Under the pieces are notes generated by a model. It did not search any database and had not been told where the DNA came from. It saw only the letters and a list, made by a program, of their open reading frames with translations. This document shows positions 1 to 10,681 of a DNA stretch of 64,000 nucleotides, in pieces. This stretch comes from Ophiobolus disseminans (lineage: Eukaryota; Ascomycota; Dothideomycetes; Pleosporales; Phaeosphaeriaceae), in contig MU006230.1 in assembly GCA_010093685.1 (NCBI GenBank), positions 391,870 through 455,869 on the forward strand, read 5' to 3'. Position numbers and translations under genes: made by a program. Every line of letters starts with the position of its first letter. Position 1 is the stretch's first letter.

Positions 1-850
1 GGGCCAGACCTTGTCGCACTTTCAACAAGTCTGTTACCGGTTCTCTGCCAGGTAAGTCGACGAGCTCCTCTATGTTGACGTGGAGGCCGAACTTTCTCAA
101 CACATCTGCTGGGTTGAGCCCGACGGCGAAGGTATCGACAGTGACCAAACGCTCGATATTCGGCACGCTAGTGACGACGAAAGGATGGTACTCGGACTGC
201 TGGCTCATCTTGTACCAGGCTTCCACCACCTCCAGAGCGATACTGGCTCCTACGAATGCTGGCTTGACGAAGTGAGGAAGATGTGCACGACAGTCACACT
301 CGGGACCGTTTTCAGTATGTGAAAGACCCCCCTTCCTCGTGCATGCTCGTTTGACAGAAACGATCATGTGAGCTTCATGTTCCATGCTGATATCGTGCCA
401 CAAGTGAGCGTACACCATGTCTCGCAGTTCGCGAGGCAGGCGAGTGCGGATCTCTTGGAAGAAAGAGCGATTCCATGCCTTGGAGTATGGCGAGAGTGCG
501 GGCTCAAGCGTGCTTTACGCGAATTCATCAGTAAACAGTCTTGGCATGTCGGGGTGCTCTCACTCTTGCTTCAGCTTACGTCGCTCTTCGGTAATACGCG
601 CGCGCTCCTGGAGTAGTTTGTCGATTTCGTGTCCGATAGTCTCGAGCCTAAAAGATAATTAGCATGAGTTCCCCTGGTGCTGAATTAGGTTGTGCACTTT
701 TCGGAAGCGGCGATGTCTTTCTTCTTGATCCTATTCTAGGTCAGTTACAGTGTTAAAGTATCCACAAATTTGGTATCTCACGTACTCGAACAAGTTCAGG
801 CGAGTTGATTGGAGCTCATTTGCAAGGTCCATGCTCGATGGTTGCTCCAT
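1..850 (-). CDS. LPRELR-type (F-box-like) protein with N-terminal coiled coil, 3' end cut by window
   Basis: Function unknown. Four exons read in one frame: 850-786, 730-698, 647-564 and 512-1, with introns of 55, 50 and 51 bp (GT-AG). The start is the ATG at 850, giving MEQPSSMDLANEL. The 84-nt third exon encodes a charged coiled-coil-like helix (LETIGHEIDKLLQERARI). The fourth exon carries LPRELRDMVYAHLW, the F-box-like/2EXR type of motif common in expanded families of Dothideomycetes. It then matches the gene at 4975-6107 in three blocks: 'VGASIALEVVEAWY' against 'VGPEIALEIVEAYH', 'FAVGLNPADVLRKF' against 'FCVGITPATMLRGL', and the LPRELR helix. The C-terminus lies outside the window. The exon structure and the paralogy are seen directly; the F-box-like role in substrate adaptors is only family analogy. 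Confidence 0.75.
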
Positions 851-1275
851 TATGGTCCCCTAGCACACAGCGTGGTGTAGAAAGAAAGTGCTTGGGCGGA
901 AGTGACGGACGCGCAGGTGGAAGGCGCGTTTGAGACGCGCTAGCGTAGATCCCCCTCATCTCTGCCCAAAAAACGACAGGAATGTCTTGAGAATGACAGG
1001 CGAATTAAAAACCCCTGACTAGCTCCACAGCGAATTATCACTATGCAAGATCTTGTATCCTTATCTAAGCGATTCTTTGCGTGTTCCCGTTATGCATCAG
1101 GTAGTATAATCCGTATTCTCAACGAGCGATATGATGTGATGCTAGCTCTTATTGTAGATAGTTTTCTCCATTCTCTAGGAATTCTTCACAAGATCATACG
1201 TGCTCTCATCTACGCTGTACTGCAGTCCTAAAAAAGCACCTTTCCATGCTCCTCCCCATCCCCAGCCTCACATAG
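851..1275. other. Intergenic, 5' side of the partial gene and 3' side of the folate gene
   Basis: No convincing coding frame. It should hold the promoter of the minus-strand gene starting at 850 and the 3' UTR of the gene ending at 1276. The stretch near 1040-1220 is AT-rich with short open frames only. Confidence 0.5.
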
Positions 1276-3031
1276 TCAAACTCTCCAAATCGCATCCGCC
1301 ATCCCCGCAACCTGCGCCATCTCCTTAACATCATGCACCCTCACCACATCCGCGCCACCTTGCACCGCCGCCGCCACACTCGCCGCCGTGCCCCAAACTC
1401 TATCCTTCGCATCCTTCACCCCCGTGATCCGGCCAATGAACGCCTTCCTACTGGTCCCAACCAGCCAAGGATAGGTATCCAGGCCTGGGTATCGGCGCAA
1501 CTCGTCAAATCGCCTTAGTAGCTCAAGATTCTGTGCTTGTGTCTTTGCGAAGCCAATTCCTGGGTCTAGGATGATGCGCCATCGACGGATGCCTGCGCGT
1601 TCTGCTGCGTGAACACGTTCGAGTAGTTCGCGGCCGACGGTTTCGATGAGGCCGTCTGGGTAGTTGGTCAGGGAGGTCATGGTCTTGGGTGTGCCGCGCA
1701 TGTGCATGAGGCAGATTGTGCAGCCGAGTCGAGCAGCTGTGGGGAGCATGTCTGGGTCCATCAGGCCGGCGCTTACATCGTTGATGATGTGTGCACCGGC
1801 TGTGATGGATGCTTGGGCAACATCGGCTTGGTAGGTGTCAACGCTAATGGCGATGTTGGAGAGATTGAGGGAGCGGATAGTTTTGATGGCTGGGAGGACG
1901 CGGGCAAGTTCCTGAGCTGAATCTACTTGAACGGCGCCTGGTCTTGTTGACTGACCGCCTACATCGATGATGGTAGCTCCGTTTGCGATGTGATCGGTGA
2001 CCGTTTGCCGGAAAGCATTCTCATCCACATCGTAGCTCTTGCCCCCATCCGAGAATGAATCCGGAGTAACGTTCAAGATCGACATGATTTGCGTGGGTCG
2101 TTTTCTTTGGTGCGGTGTGAGGTTCTGCAGTTCTCGTCCCATGCAGGTTAAGGGGGAAAGCGGTTGTTCTGATCGCAGTTCAGCCAATTTTCGCCGTATC
2201 AACGGTGTAGAGAGATCTCCATGATGAGAGTACCCTAGCGAAGGATGATCTTCGTTTGACAGTAAGCTGCAAATTTTAGCCAATAGCATGTAAAAAATGA
2301 GTAACCGTACGTACTCGCTAAGTGGGCGAAGCACAAATTCTCGCTCGAACATGAGCTTATGTGGTAGTTTAAGTCTCTCGTCGTTCCAGTCAACCAGTTG
2401 ATAATCTCCATCGCTGCCATCGGTGTAGACCAAGATGTCTAAGTCAATGTTCCGCGGTCCTTTGTCAATCACCTTGACACGGCCCATATTATTTTCAATA
2501 GACTGGAGGAACTCCAGCAACTCAAGCGGTCTTAGTGAAGTTGCGACCTACCGGGTTCAGCAATAGCTACTAGGTGGGTATAGTCACATCTACCTCACAA
2601 GCACCATTGACGAAATTGTCCTGGTCCAGGACATACATAGCCTTCGTTTCATAGAGGCTACTTGTCTGCAATATCTTGACGTGTCGGCTAGCGTCCATCT
2701 CTTTGCATGCTTGCTCAATCATGGCAACGCGATCGCCCATGTTACTACCAAGCGCAATAAAAGCCCTGTGTGGCAAGCCATTGTGGCTGTGAGTAAATCG
2801 GATACCCGATTTATGCAACTGTCTCATCGCTATTGTGGTACGGCGGCTCGTACCTCCTAGGTGATTACTCATGGCGGACGGTGTTGGTCTGAATGGGTTG
2901 CGCGGCTGCCATGATTGTGGTGTGGAAGCATTGCTGTGATATTTGCTACGCGCGATAGTGAATGTCTTCCAAACATTTCTGGCAGCTTGCTGCGTGACGG
3001 ATCTTTGCGGTCTGCCTAGACATAGAAGCAT
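1276..3031 (-). CDS. FOL1: Bifunctional HPPK-dihydropteroate synthase (folate synthesis)
   Basis: Makes 7,8-dihydropteroate: the HPPK part pyrophosphorylates hydroxymethyldihydropterin, and the DHPS part joins it to p-aminobenzoate. Exons 3031-2594, 2547-2315 and 2266-1276 (introns 46 and 48 bp) give 553 aa. HPPK is seen as 'RAFIALGSNMGDR', 'YETKAMYV', 'NFVNGACE' and 'DKGPRNIDLDIL'. DHPS is seen as 'MSILNVTPDSFSDGG', 'IDVGGQSTRPGA', 'ISVDTYQ', 'INDVSAG', 'LMHMRGTP', 'ILDPGIGFAKT', 'VGTSRKAFIG' and 'VRVHDV'. The first ~85 residues (MLLCLGRPQRSVTQQAARNV) are Arg/Ser-rich with almost no acidic residues, consistent with a mitochondrial presequence, where yeast Fol1 acts. No dihydroneopterin aldolase domain precedes HPPK, unlike yeast Fol1. 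An upstream in-frame start at 3160 is possible; I chose 3031 because the next 40 codons look like leader. Confidence 0.92.
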
Positions 3032-3318
3032 CGCAACGACTCGAGATGGTTGAGCACTTGCATGTGGAGTTGCATGTGACACCCGCGGACATGCCGGCGA
3101 AAAATTGACACGCGCCAACCCCAGATCTGACCAGCCGCATTCGACTAGTGCTCTCCGCATGTGCCTCGGCTCGCGGCATAGCGAAGTCGAGTCTCCTCAC
3201 GCCTTAAGGCCAGCCCGTGGCTTCTTTCTTTCGGTCAGCTGCACTCTGACTTCCTCCATACCATACCACCGCCTTGACACTTCCATACCATCAACTCAAC
3301 CCTCATACACCGCACATC

Positions 3319-4499
3319 ATGTCTTCACCACGTACGTGTTTCTCTACCTATTCAAATGCCAATTCAACTAACAAACTTCAGAGCAAATCCGCACCAAGCT
3401 CACTGATCTGCTTAAGATCAAGCACCCCGTTATGCTCGCTGGCATGAACGTGGCTGCTGGTCCCAAGCTCGCCGCTGCCGTCACAAACGCTGGAGGCATT
3501 GGCGTCCTCGGAGGCATCGGCTACACACCCGACATGCTTCGCGAACAGATCGCCGAGCTCAAGGGATACTTGGACGACCAAAGTGCACCATTTGGTATTG
3601 ATCTGCTCCTTCCTCAAGTTGGTGGAAGTGCACGCAAGACCAAGTACGTAGCACCTGCTTTGTTTGCGAGCAGTTCACGTGGCTGACAAACCTGCAGCTA
3701 CGACTACACCAAAGGCAAGCTAAACGAGCTCATCGACATCATCATCGACTCGGGCGCCAAGCTCTTCGTATGCGCCGTCGGCGTTCCTCCCAAGGCCGTC
3801 GTCGAGAAGCTCCACAAGCACGGCATCCTCTACATGAACATGATCGGACACCCCAAGCACATCAAGAAGTGCCTCGACCTCGGCGTCGACATGATCTGCG
3901 CACAAGGAGGCGAGGGCGGTGGCCACACCGGAGATGTTCCCACATCCGTCTTTATCCCCGCCGCTGTCAAGATGGTCAAGGGCCACAAGTCGCCACTGAC
4001 CGGTGAGGAGGTTTTGATCGTTGCCGCAGGCGGCATGTACAACGGCCAGTCGCTGGCTGCTATGCTCACATTCGGCGCTGCCGGTGTCTGGGTCGGAACA
4101 CGCTTCATTCTCGCCGAGGAGGCGGGCGCGCCCAAGGCTCACCAGGAGGCCGTTCGGACGGCTGGCTGGGACGACAACGTCCGCACCATTATCTTTACTG
4201 GTCGGCCGCTGCGTGTCCGCACCAATTCGTACATTGAGAACTGGGAACAGAACAGGCAAAACGAGATCAAGGAGCTCACCAGCAAGGGCATATTGCCCGT
4301 CGAGTACGACCTCGAAAAGATGGGCGATGACCTTGACGATGAGACAATGGACAATGCACGGCCGTTCCTGATGGGTAAGGTCGCTGCTGTCGTCGATGAG
4401 AAGAAGAGCGCACGGGGGATCGTCGACGAGTTCGTGACCGATGCTGTCAAGTGGTTGCAGACTGGTAACTCGTTTATCGTGTCAAAGTCGAAGCTATAG
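3319..4499 (+). CDS. Nitronate monooxygenase (2-nitropropane dioxygenase family)
   Basis: FMN-dependent enzyme that oxidises alkyl nitronates such as propionate-3-nitronate. Exons 3319-3331, 3382-3643 and 3698-4499 (introns 50 and 54 bp) give about 358 aa. The first exon is only 13 nt (ATGTCTTCACCAC) and splices into QQIRTKL, restoring a normal N-terminus. The TIM-barrel landmarks are visible: 'KIKHPVMLAGMN' with the FMN-contacting strand 1, 'AAAVTNAGGIGVLGG', 'GIDLLLPQVGG', 'GGEGGGHTGDV' with the conserved HTG, 'LIVAAGGMYNGQSLAAML' and 'GVWVGTRF'. It is transcribed away from the folate gene, so 3032-3318 is a shared divergent promoter region. The family assignment is firm; the substrate is inferred. 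Confidence 0.9.
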
Positions 4500-4974
4500 A
4501 TGTAGTGTACGTTCTCCCTGTTATAAATGCCAAACTCATACAGTACAATCTTGCCATGAACCATGATTTCGAAAATGACCTAGTGTGTTCAGTTGTGCTG
4601 CCTCTTGATAAATCGTGAAAGCTGGAAATAAATGCACTATCCTGTCTGTGTACAGAGACTCTTAGGAATTCAGATCAGCTTTTCTACACGTAAATGTAGT
4701 CGTTAAGCTTGTATTTTTTCCGGCTTTCACGACTTACCAAGCTGCTGTATGGCGTTGCTATCGACATGGCAAGGATCGTGCAGCGCCTAGTGCGACGGGG
4801 AGAGCGCCAGGACGCGTCGACTTCAGGTCGGCTTTCTTTCGTCCTCACCAACGTCCACATCAGAATGTCAGCGGACATCAGGAACCGCATCATCAACGTC
4901 GACGGGGTCAACGTAGGGCCATCACTTAGACGTTTGTTCGAGTCCGTTGTCCAAAAGATGTCAAACAAGGCGCT
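4500..4974. other. Intergenic between nitronate monooxygenase and LPRELR paralogue
   Basis: Contains the 3' UTR of the upstream gene, MITE copy 1 (4609-4736), and about 240 bp before the next start. Overlapping open frames at 4684-4981 run on both strands and resemble no family I know. They may include an unrecognised 5' exon of the next gene. Confidence 0.5.
4609..4736. mobile_element. MITE-like inverted-repeat element, copy 1 (128 bp)
   Basis: The left end TAAATCGTGAAAGCTGGAAA and the inverse of the right end TAAGTCGTGAAAGCCGGAAA match at 18 of 20 positions, forming terminal inverted repeats. Both outer ends are TA, as expected for a TA target-site duplication (Tc1/mariner-type MITE). There is no coding capacity. 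Internal sequence is shared with copy 2 at 6576-6715, for example CACTATCCTGTCTGTGTACAG against CACTAACCTGTCTATCTACAG, and GTAGTCGTTAAGCTT against GTAGTCGTCAAGCTT. The superfamily is inferred; the TIRs and the second copy are seen directly. Confidence 0.8.
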
Positions 4975-6107
4975 ATGCTAATTGCACGCAGCGTAACGCG
5001 TGAGGGGCTTGATAGGTTCAACAAGTAAGTAGAGCGAATTTACACCCGAAATATGTTCGATGTATTGACGATACTAGGCTTCAAGATCTCGCCATCGAAT
5101 ATGACAGGCTTAAAAAGAAAATAGCCAGAGTAGAAACAGGCATACGGCAACTACAGTCAGGGTGAGAGCATGAAAGTGCTATGCCTCGACATCTGCTCAC
5201 CACGACTACCACGTCTAGCCCGCACAGCGACGCCTGTGATGCCTACGCGCAAGCTTGGAGTCTCTCATTCGCTTCCAAACTGCTGTGCCTCCCACGCGAG
5301 CTGCGCAATATGGTGTATGGTTACATATGGACTAAAGACTACTTAGACCTAACGAAGCCTCTCATGGTCGGGGCTCTCAAAGGCCAGCCTGATGAAGGCA
5401 TCCCTCACGTCGTCGATGTGAGCTATGTCGGCCCCGAGATCGCTCTCGAGATTGTTGAGGCATACCACGGTAAACAGAGTCTCACCCTCCAAGCCTTTCG
5501 ACTAGAAGAAATCAACCGCATATTCTGCGACGACGTTTTCTGTGTCGGCATCACTCCTGCCACTATGCTCCGCGGGCTGCAAATATTCCTCGATGTTGAC
5601 GGTTGCCTTTCGCTGTCCAATCCCGCGGAAGTCGACGTCCAGGCCGTCGAACCTTCGTTGAACCATCTCCTGATGATCACGAAGAAAAAAGACTTCCAGC
5701 TGAGTATCGAACTACATCAGTGCCGCATCCGACTCAAGCTCTGGAACACCTACGTCAACATACTGCGACCTATCTTGCATGCTTTCGAAAGCGAAGGCGC
5801 ACGCGTTGATATTTTTTGGACCTGTCGCTACTCCGATTCAATAATCTCAAGCAAAGTGCGACACAAGCTCAAAGACATGATCAGGCTGGGCGCTCCTATA
5901 GACAAGGACACATTAATTCAATCATTGGGGAAGGAATACCACATACGAGCCAATGATAGCAGGCAGTTCCTGTGGGAAGAAGATTACGATTACGATTTCG
6001 AGGGTTTTGAGCCTTTCGTGGCCGATTCGCACGGCCCATTTTGCTACTGCACGACTTGTCTTAGGATGTACGATAATGGCAGAGCCTTCCGGCCCGACAG
6101 AGAATGA
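4975..6107 (+). CDS. LPRELR-type (F-box-like) protein, paralogue of the gene at 1-850
   Basis: Function unknown. Exons 4975-5024, 5078-5161 and 5219-6107 (introns 53 and 57 bp) give 340 aa. The simple ATG at 5181 lies inside the second intron and would lose the coiled-coil exon, so I prefer the start at 4975. The second exon is 84 nt, the same length and phase as the coiled-coil exon of the gene at 1-850, and encodes 'LQDLAIEYDRLKKKIARVE'. The third exon holds 'LLCLPRELRNMVYGYIW' and the blocks shared with the partial paralogue. The C-terminus ends with an acidic stretch and a Cys-containing segment ('FCYCTTCLRMYDNG'). The two genes face outward around the folate and nitronate genes, and this one is bracketed by the two MITE copies. 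A further 5' exon cannot be excluded. Confidence 0.75.
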
Positions 6108-7028
6108 CGACGTCTACTACGAACCGCCAACGACAACTGATTCGAGTCCATCCAACGTTAATGGGGACCATTTGAACAATGAACATGGTCCCGGCGCTCT
6201 TCCTGGACCCAACGAACCAAGGCCAACATAGCAGCTATTTTACATCAATCGATTGTTACAGGGTGAAGAACCGCATTTATCGAATACACCTTGCGTCAGT
6301 TCTGACCATTCTTCCCAGACTGTGCACTTTGAGTGACTGACACAATCTCGCTTTTCTCTTCCGGCCTCCTGACCCTCTTTCCATCTTTCATAAAACGATT
6401 CGAATGTGTCCCAGAAACCTGGCTATAGATAGTTGTTATTTGGGTTTTCGTCTACCTTTCCCCTATCTGTCATCAGCTTTTGTCAAGTAAAAAAAATCGC
6501 GATGGCTCGTCCACCTTTCCGTGATCTGTCATGAACAATGGGAAGCACTTCACAGTCATGCTACCAGCCTCTCGGTAAGTCGCGAAAGCCAGAAATAGAT
6601 ACACTAACCTGTCTATCTACAGTAATCTTGAAGCATTTAGAACAGCTATTTTATATCTAGATGTAGTCGTCAAGCTTACCTAGATATCTAGGCTTTTTCC
6701 GGCTTTCACGACTTACTCATAGCCAGCCTGGTCCATGATCTACGTTTCAGTCAAAAGTACACACGCGCCCATTTCCAGCGTGCACGTACCCGTTTCAGGT
6801 TCCAAGTTAACTCGTTAGATTGCAAGCTGTGGTAGTTGTGCTAATTGCAATATTTCGTCTAAATTATGCTGAACCCATCAATGCCATACACACCCAGGGA
6901 TGAGCAGAGAAACACTGCAACAAAAATGAAAACGCCAAACTCCTATCCTGCAAACCGCCAACCCAAACATCCATTGCGAAAGGAGCGTCCCACCGACCCC
7001 AACACTTTCCAATCTATCCTCAAGCCCC
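6108..7028. other. Intergenic containing the second MITE
   Basis: Apart from the element at 6576-6715 I see no gene. The short frame at 6866-7129 overlaps the 3' end of the minus-strand secreted protein and is biased in composition, so I treat it as a shadow. Open frame continues after 5953 in another register but lacks any domain. Confidence 0.5.
6576..6715. mobile_element. MITE-like inverted-repeat element, copy 2 (140 bp)
   Basis: Left end TAAGTCGCGAAAGCCAGAAA; the inverse of the right end is TAAGTCGTGAAAGCCGGAAA (18 of 20). It lies in the same orientation as copy 1 and differs from it mainly by about 12 extra bases that form a palindrome (CCTAGATATCTAGG) near 6679. It is non-autonomous: no transposase frame lies within or near it. 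The two copies flank the 4975-6107 gene at 239 bp upstream and 469 bp downstream. Confidence 0.8.
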
Positions 7029-7592
7029 TCAAACCCAAGTCAAATACAACCCACTCAACCCCTTACTCCACTCCACCCGATCCACCTCACCCGCAGGCAC
7101 AACCTCAAACGCCACCGTCTCGCCCTTAGCCGGACACTTTACCACTTCATTCCCCCATAGCAAATCCGCATTGCCACCCTTATACACCAAAAACCTGCCT
7201 ACATCCCCATTGCGCTGATTTCCCGGGCCGCCCCACCCGGTACTGCCCCCCTCAGGCGCACCCTTGAAGCTCGTGAAGATGTTGATCTGCTTCGTGCCCT
7301 CGGTTACGACGCCGGCGTCCGCGCCGTCCAGGTAGAAGCGCACGCGGCAGTCGGTGGGCAGGGTCTGGGAGGGGTTGGAGAAAGTTACGAGGGTGGATAT
7401 TTCGCCGCTGGAGGTTTTGGCGGCGGTGCCTTTGGGGACGTCGTAGGTTATTGCGCCATTGGTGGTGGAGTAGCTGGATATGACGGTGGGGCGGAGGATG
7501 TTGGGGATCTCGGGCCAGCGCTTGGAGAGGGAGGTTGGGGCGGCGGAGGTGAGGGCGAGGAGGGTGAGGGATGTGAGGGTTTGGAAGAGCAT
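7029..7592 (-). CDS. Secreted protein, possibly But2 C-terminal-domain-like
   Basis: Single exon, 187 aa. It starts with a clear signal peptide (MLFQTLTSLTLLALTSAA, cleavage near residue 18) followed by a KR pair at about residue 25 that could be a Kex2 site. The mature part is a compact, probably beta-rich domain with only two Cys residues ('LPTDCRVRFYLDG', 'GNEVVKCPAKGE'). The layout 'STLVTFSNPS..CRVRFYLDGADAG..TKQINIFTS' recalls the secreted But2 C-terminal-like proteins of ascomycetes; I hold that at low confidence. No TM segment follows the signal, so it is expected outside the cell. It could be an effector candidate, which is inference only. Confidence 0.7.
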   Translation of the reverse strand: MLFQTLTSLTLLALTSAAPTSLSKRWPEIPNILRPTVISSYSTTNGAITYDVPKGTAAKTSSGEISTLVTFSNPSQTLPTDCRVRFYLDGADAGVVTEGTKQINIFTSFKGAPEGGSTGWGGPGNQRNGDVGRFLVYKGGNADLLWGNEVVKCPAKGETVAFEVVPAGEVDRVEWSKGLSGLYLTWV

Positions 7593-8733
7593 TTTGGATG
7601 GTGGTGGTGGTGGAATATGTGTGCGTGAAGATAGATAGTTGATCTGGATTGTGAAGTGAAGATGCTGCTTGCTTGATGATGAACTTTCTCAAGCTCGATA
7701 CTTGAGAGCTTATATACCTTTGTCCATGGTCTTCAGCCTTGTCGTCGTCTCAAAATAAATTGAACAACGTCCACCTCTGCCTCCACCACAGTGCACAGCT
7801 TCGTAAATTTGCCCGCTGCCTGACCTTCCACAACAGCAGCATCGTAAAGATCGTGACGCTCGTAATAATCTCCGCTAGTCTCCAAAGCGAAGTCACTTTT
7901 GGACAATCTCGACCACGCGACTGGTTAATGCATCAACGGTGGAGGCTTCGCCCATCACGCACACCTTGGCACTCCGCCCCAAGTCCCGCCAGGTCACGTC
8001 TTCCAGAACAGAACGAATGATCAGCGCATGGATTTCTTGGGTGCCGGAGGCGCATGAGATGGTGGCGTTCTTCGGTGAGGTCAAGCGGTGCAGCTGTAGA
8101 GCTAGCTGAACGCGGAGGGCTGCGGCTGAAGGACTTCAACGGTGAGCAGCCGAGAGGTGAGCTATTTTGAGGTTTACAACCACATTATCCGATCTTGAAG
8201 TGGTTTGTTGTGTTGACGTAAAATTTGGTGTTGGAGGTGGCAGGCAATGTCCTCGTGTTGAATGCGAATGTCTTGCGTATAGCGGTGCAGTCAGCCGGGG
8301 CTTGAGTGGAGTCTGGTAACAGCTGATGAGGGGTCAGCTACGGTAACAGATGAAGCCGGAGCGCGAAGACTCCGTGTTTCTCTGACAAGCCCTCACACCA
8401 GCGAAGCGGGGAATATCTGACCCGGCAGCTCGAAGCTCGCGTCCATAAGCAAAGCCCAAAGCCACCATCGAGCTGATAGAAGCAAAGTGCAGGCACGGAA
8501 TAGAGACTGTGGCTGTGTAAGTTCGAACGTGATTCGTAACTCCGTACAATGTGTAACGAAATTTCGGTCTAAACTCGCTGTAATTCGCAAAGTGCCGCCC
8601 ATGTCCAGATTCCGTATTGCGAGAAAAGTTTATCATGATATACTGCCCGGACAAAAATTTTCTTCCATGCACTCCAGTCTCCTTAAACATTCTTTCTGTA
8701 AACTAGCCAGTATCTGCGCCATGGAAAATTGTA
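7593..8733. other. Intergenic with a possible gene remnant
   Basis: Holds the promoter of the secreted protein (7593-7700), a short coding-like stretch on the minus strand (7893-8084, listed separately), and the 3' UTR side of the permease. No complete gene was recognised. Confidence 0.4.
7893..8084 (-). pseudogene. Coding-like fragment, unidentified
   Basis: An open frame of about 63 codons with balanced, protein-like composition (ATISCASGTQEIHALIIRSV, then DVTWRDLGRSAKVCVMGEAS). It has no ATG at its 5' end and no obvious splice acceptor to a further exon. I do not recognise the family. It may be the last exon of a decayed gene, or chance. Confidence 0.25.
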
Positions 8734-10681
8734 CTATTGCAAGTGCGGATCGACCTCGACGACAGGACCCGTGTACGACTTTCTCGCGTACGTAAAGTAA
8801 TAAGCCATGCTGATGAATAAAACGGCCCCAGTGACGATGACAGCGAAGTTCATCATGGCGAACTCGGTGATAGTGGCCGCCGGCCAGCAGCTGAAAAAGA
8901 TGATGAGTACCAAGTAGCAAATCGCGACGATATTGTTTGCGACACCGAGGGCACCCTTGAGCCTCCAGGGACCCCAAGTTAAACTTCGATCGTGTGCCTC
9001 GTCTACCTGGCCGGAGCTGAAGATGGTCAATGACGAGTCCGGGTTATCCAGGTCGCCGCGCAGTCGCCTCCAGAGTAGTAGACCGATGGCGAGTAGGTAC
9101 GAGAGATAGAAGCCCTGAAGAACCATGGAGATTGTGCCATTGAAAGCAAGTGGGTTGATGACGTTGATCAACGCGAGTAACGCGGAGCACACTGTGACAA
9201 CGAGGATGGCAACGACCGGTATTGTTGTACGCTTATCAATCTAGCATAAGGTTAATGGCTGGGTGTGACTGCTCTGCTCAGATGGTTACTCACCATGCTG
9301 ATAGCACGCCAAAAGGGTAGCCCTTGATCTCGTGCGAAAGACCAAGTCATTCGGGATGCAGCAGCCAAGCATCCCATAGCACTGCAAAACTCCAGGAAGA
9401 TGATAATGCTGACCATGATTGTCGCACCGGCTTCTGAGCCAACCGCGGTAGTGAAGATTCGAACGAAGGGCGAGGTAGCAGCGGATGTGTCATTTAGCAG
9501 CTCCTGTATGTTCTCTGCGCTGAAGAGTACAGCAAAAAGCATACCAATCGCCAGAAACCCGTTGATCAGCAGGCTGTAGAGCATAGAGCGGGGAACGTCT
9601 TTGCTGGCATTCTTGACTTCTTCTGACATCTACTCATGTTAGCCGATACATTGAAGGTACGGCTTGTACTCACATGAACAACTGAATCAGTTCCAACAAA
9701 CGCCAGAGCGTTGCCCTGCAGACCGACGAAGAACGCTAGAGCATGGTTCGGCCAGTTTCCGTTGTTATTGAAGGTTGTAAAGACCACTTTAGCAGAGTTG
9801 TATGATCCAGACAAGTAGACCAGAGGCACCAGTATCCCGAAGAAGCCGAGGACGTGTACAATGAGGACGACTACCTCGATTGTTGGCAATGCGCCGCTTA
9901 CGAAGACATTGATGAACACACTGAGTAGTAGTACGGCCCACAAGAGGAGTGTCCCATGCCAATTCGTCCGTTGGAAGCTTTGATCGAAATCGTTCAGACT
10001 GACAAGCTGAAGAACTAAATCAGCCACGAAGTAGCAGACGGAAGTGAGTGCTGCAATCCATCCGATCACAGTGAGCCAGCCTGTGAACGTCAGTCTTGAA
10101 TTCAAAGAAAGGATGTGTCGACATACCTGTGATGTAGCTGAAGAATCGCTTGCTGGACCGAGGTGCTAGAAGCGAGACCCAGTGGTATTGGCCGCCTGCA
10201 GTTGGAACAGCACTTGCCAGTTCGCCAATGCATATGAATACCGAGAAGTTGCCAAGCCATATAAGTATGAAGCCATAGATGAGGCCAGCAGGTCCGCCAC
10301 TACGATGTTTAGCTGCCTTCGCGTATCCGTCAAGGTGGCCTCGACGTACTTCTGAAATCCAATTGCGAAGATTCTGTCCAACGTTAGATCAAGCGATAGA
10401 GAGTAAGATCTTATACTAACACAAGCAAGCTCTCCCAAGTGCACATTAACCCGCACGAAAGACCGGTCATACTCACAAGCCCGAAGCGGCGCTAGACAGA
10501 TTAGCAAACGGAAAGAACGTGATCGAGAACCACACACCTTCAGCACCTGCTGCTTTCCGACTCTTGCCAACTCATACCGATCGCGGTCGAAGTCCTGTCC
10601 TTTCGATCCAGAAACCGAGCCCTTGCCCCTGGTACGAAGGCCGTCTTCGTCGAACGATTGAAGATCAATGCGCTTCTCCAT
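8734..10681 (-). CDS. Amino acid/GABA/choline-type permease (APC superfamily)
   Basis: Plasma-membrane proton-coupled importer of the fungal amino acid permease group that includes UGA4 and HNM1. About seven exons, roughly 530 aa. The first exon is 10681-10538 (48 codons, hydrophilic N-terminus); others start near 10491, 10375, 10303, 10082, 9630 and 9242, with introns of 46-60 bp. The read-through gives 'RRFGLVSMTGLSCGLMCTW', 'GFQNGGPAGLIYGFILIW', 'IGELASAVPTAGGQYHW', 'SYITGWLTVIGWIAALTS', 'NALAFVGTDSVVHMSEEVKN' and 'SRMTWSFARDQGLPFWRAIS', the order and motifs of this family, and about 12 hydrophobic segments. All internal junctions preserve frame. The substrate cannot be told from sequence alone. 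It stands alone, without an associated catabolic gene. Confidence 0.88.

Noticed and set aside
3720..4259. 179-codon minus-strand open frame
   Set aside because: Antisense of the nitronate monooxygenase barrel; no motif of its own.
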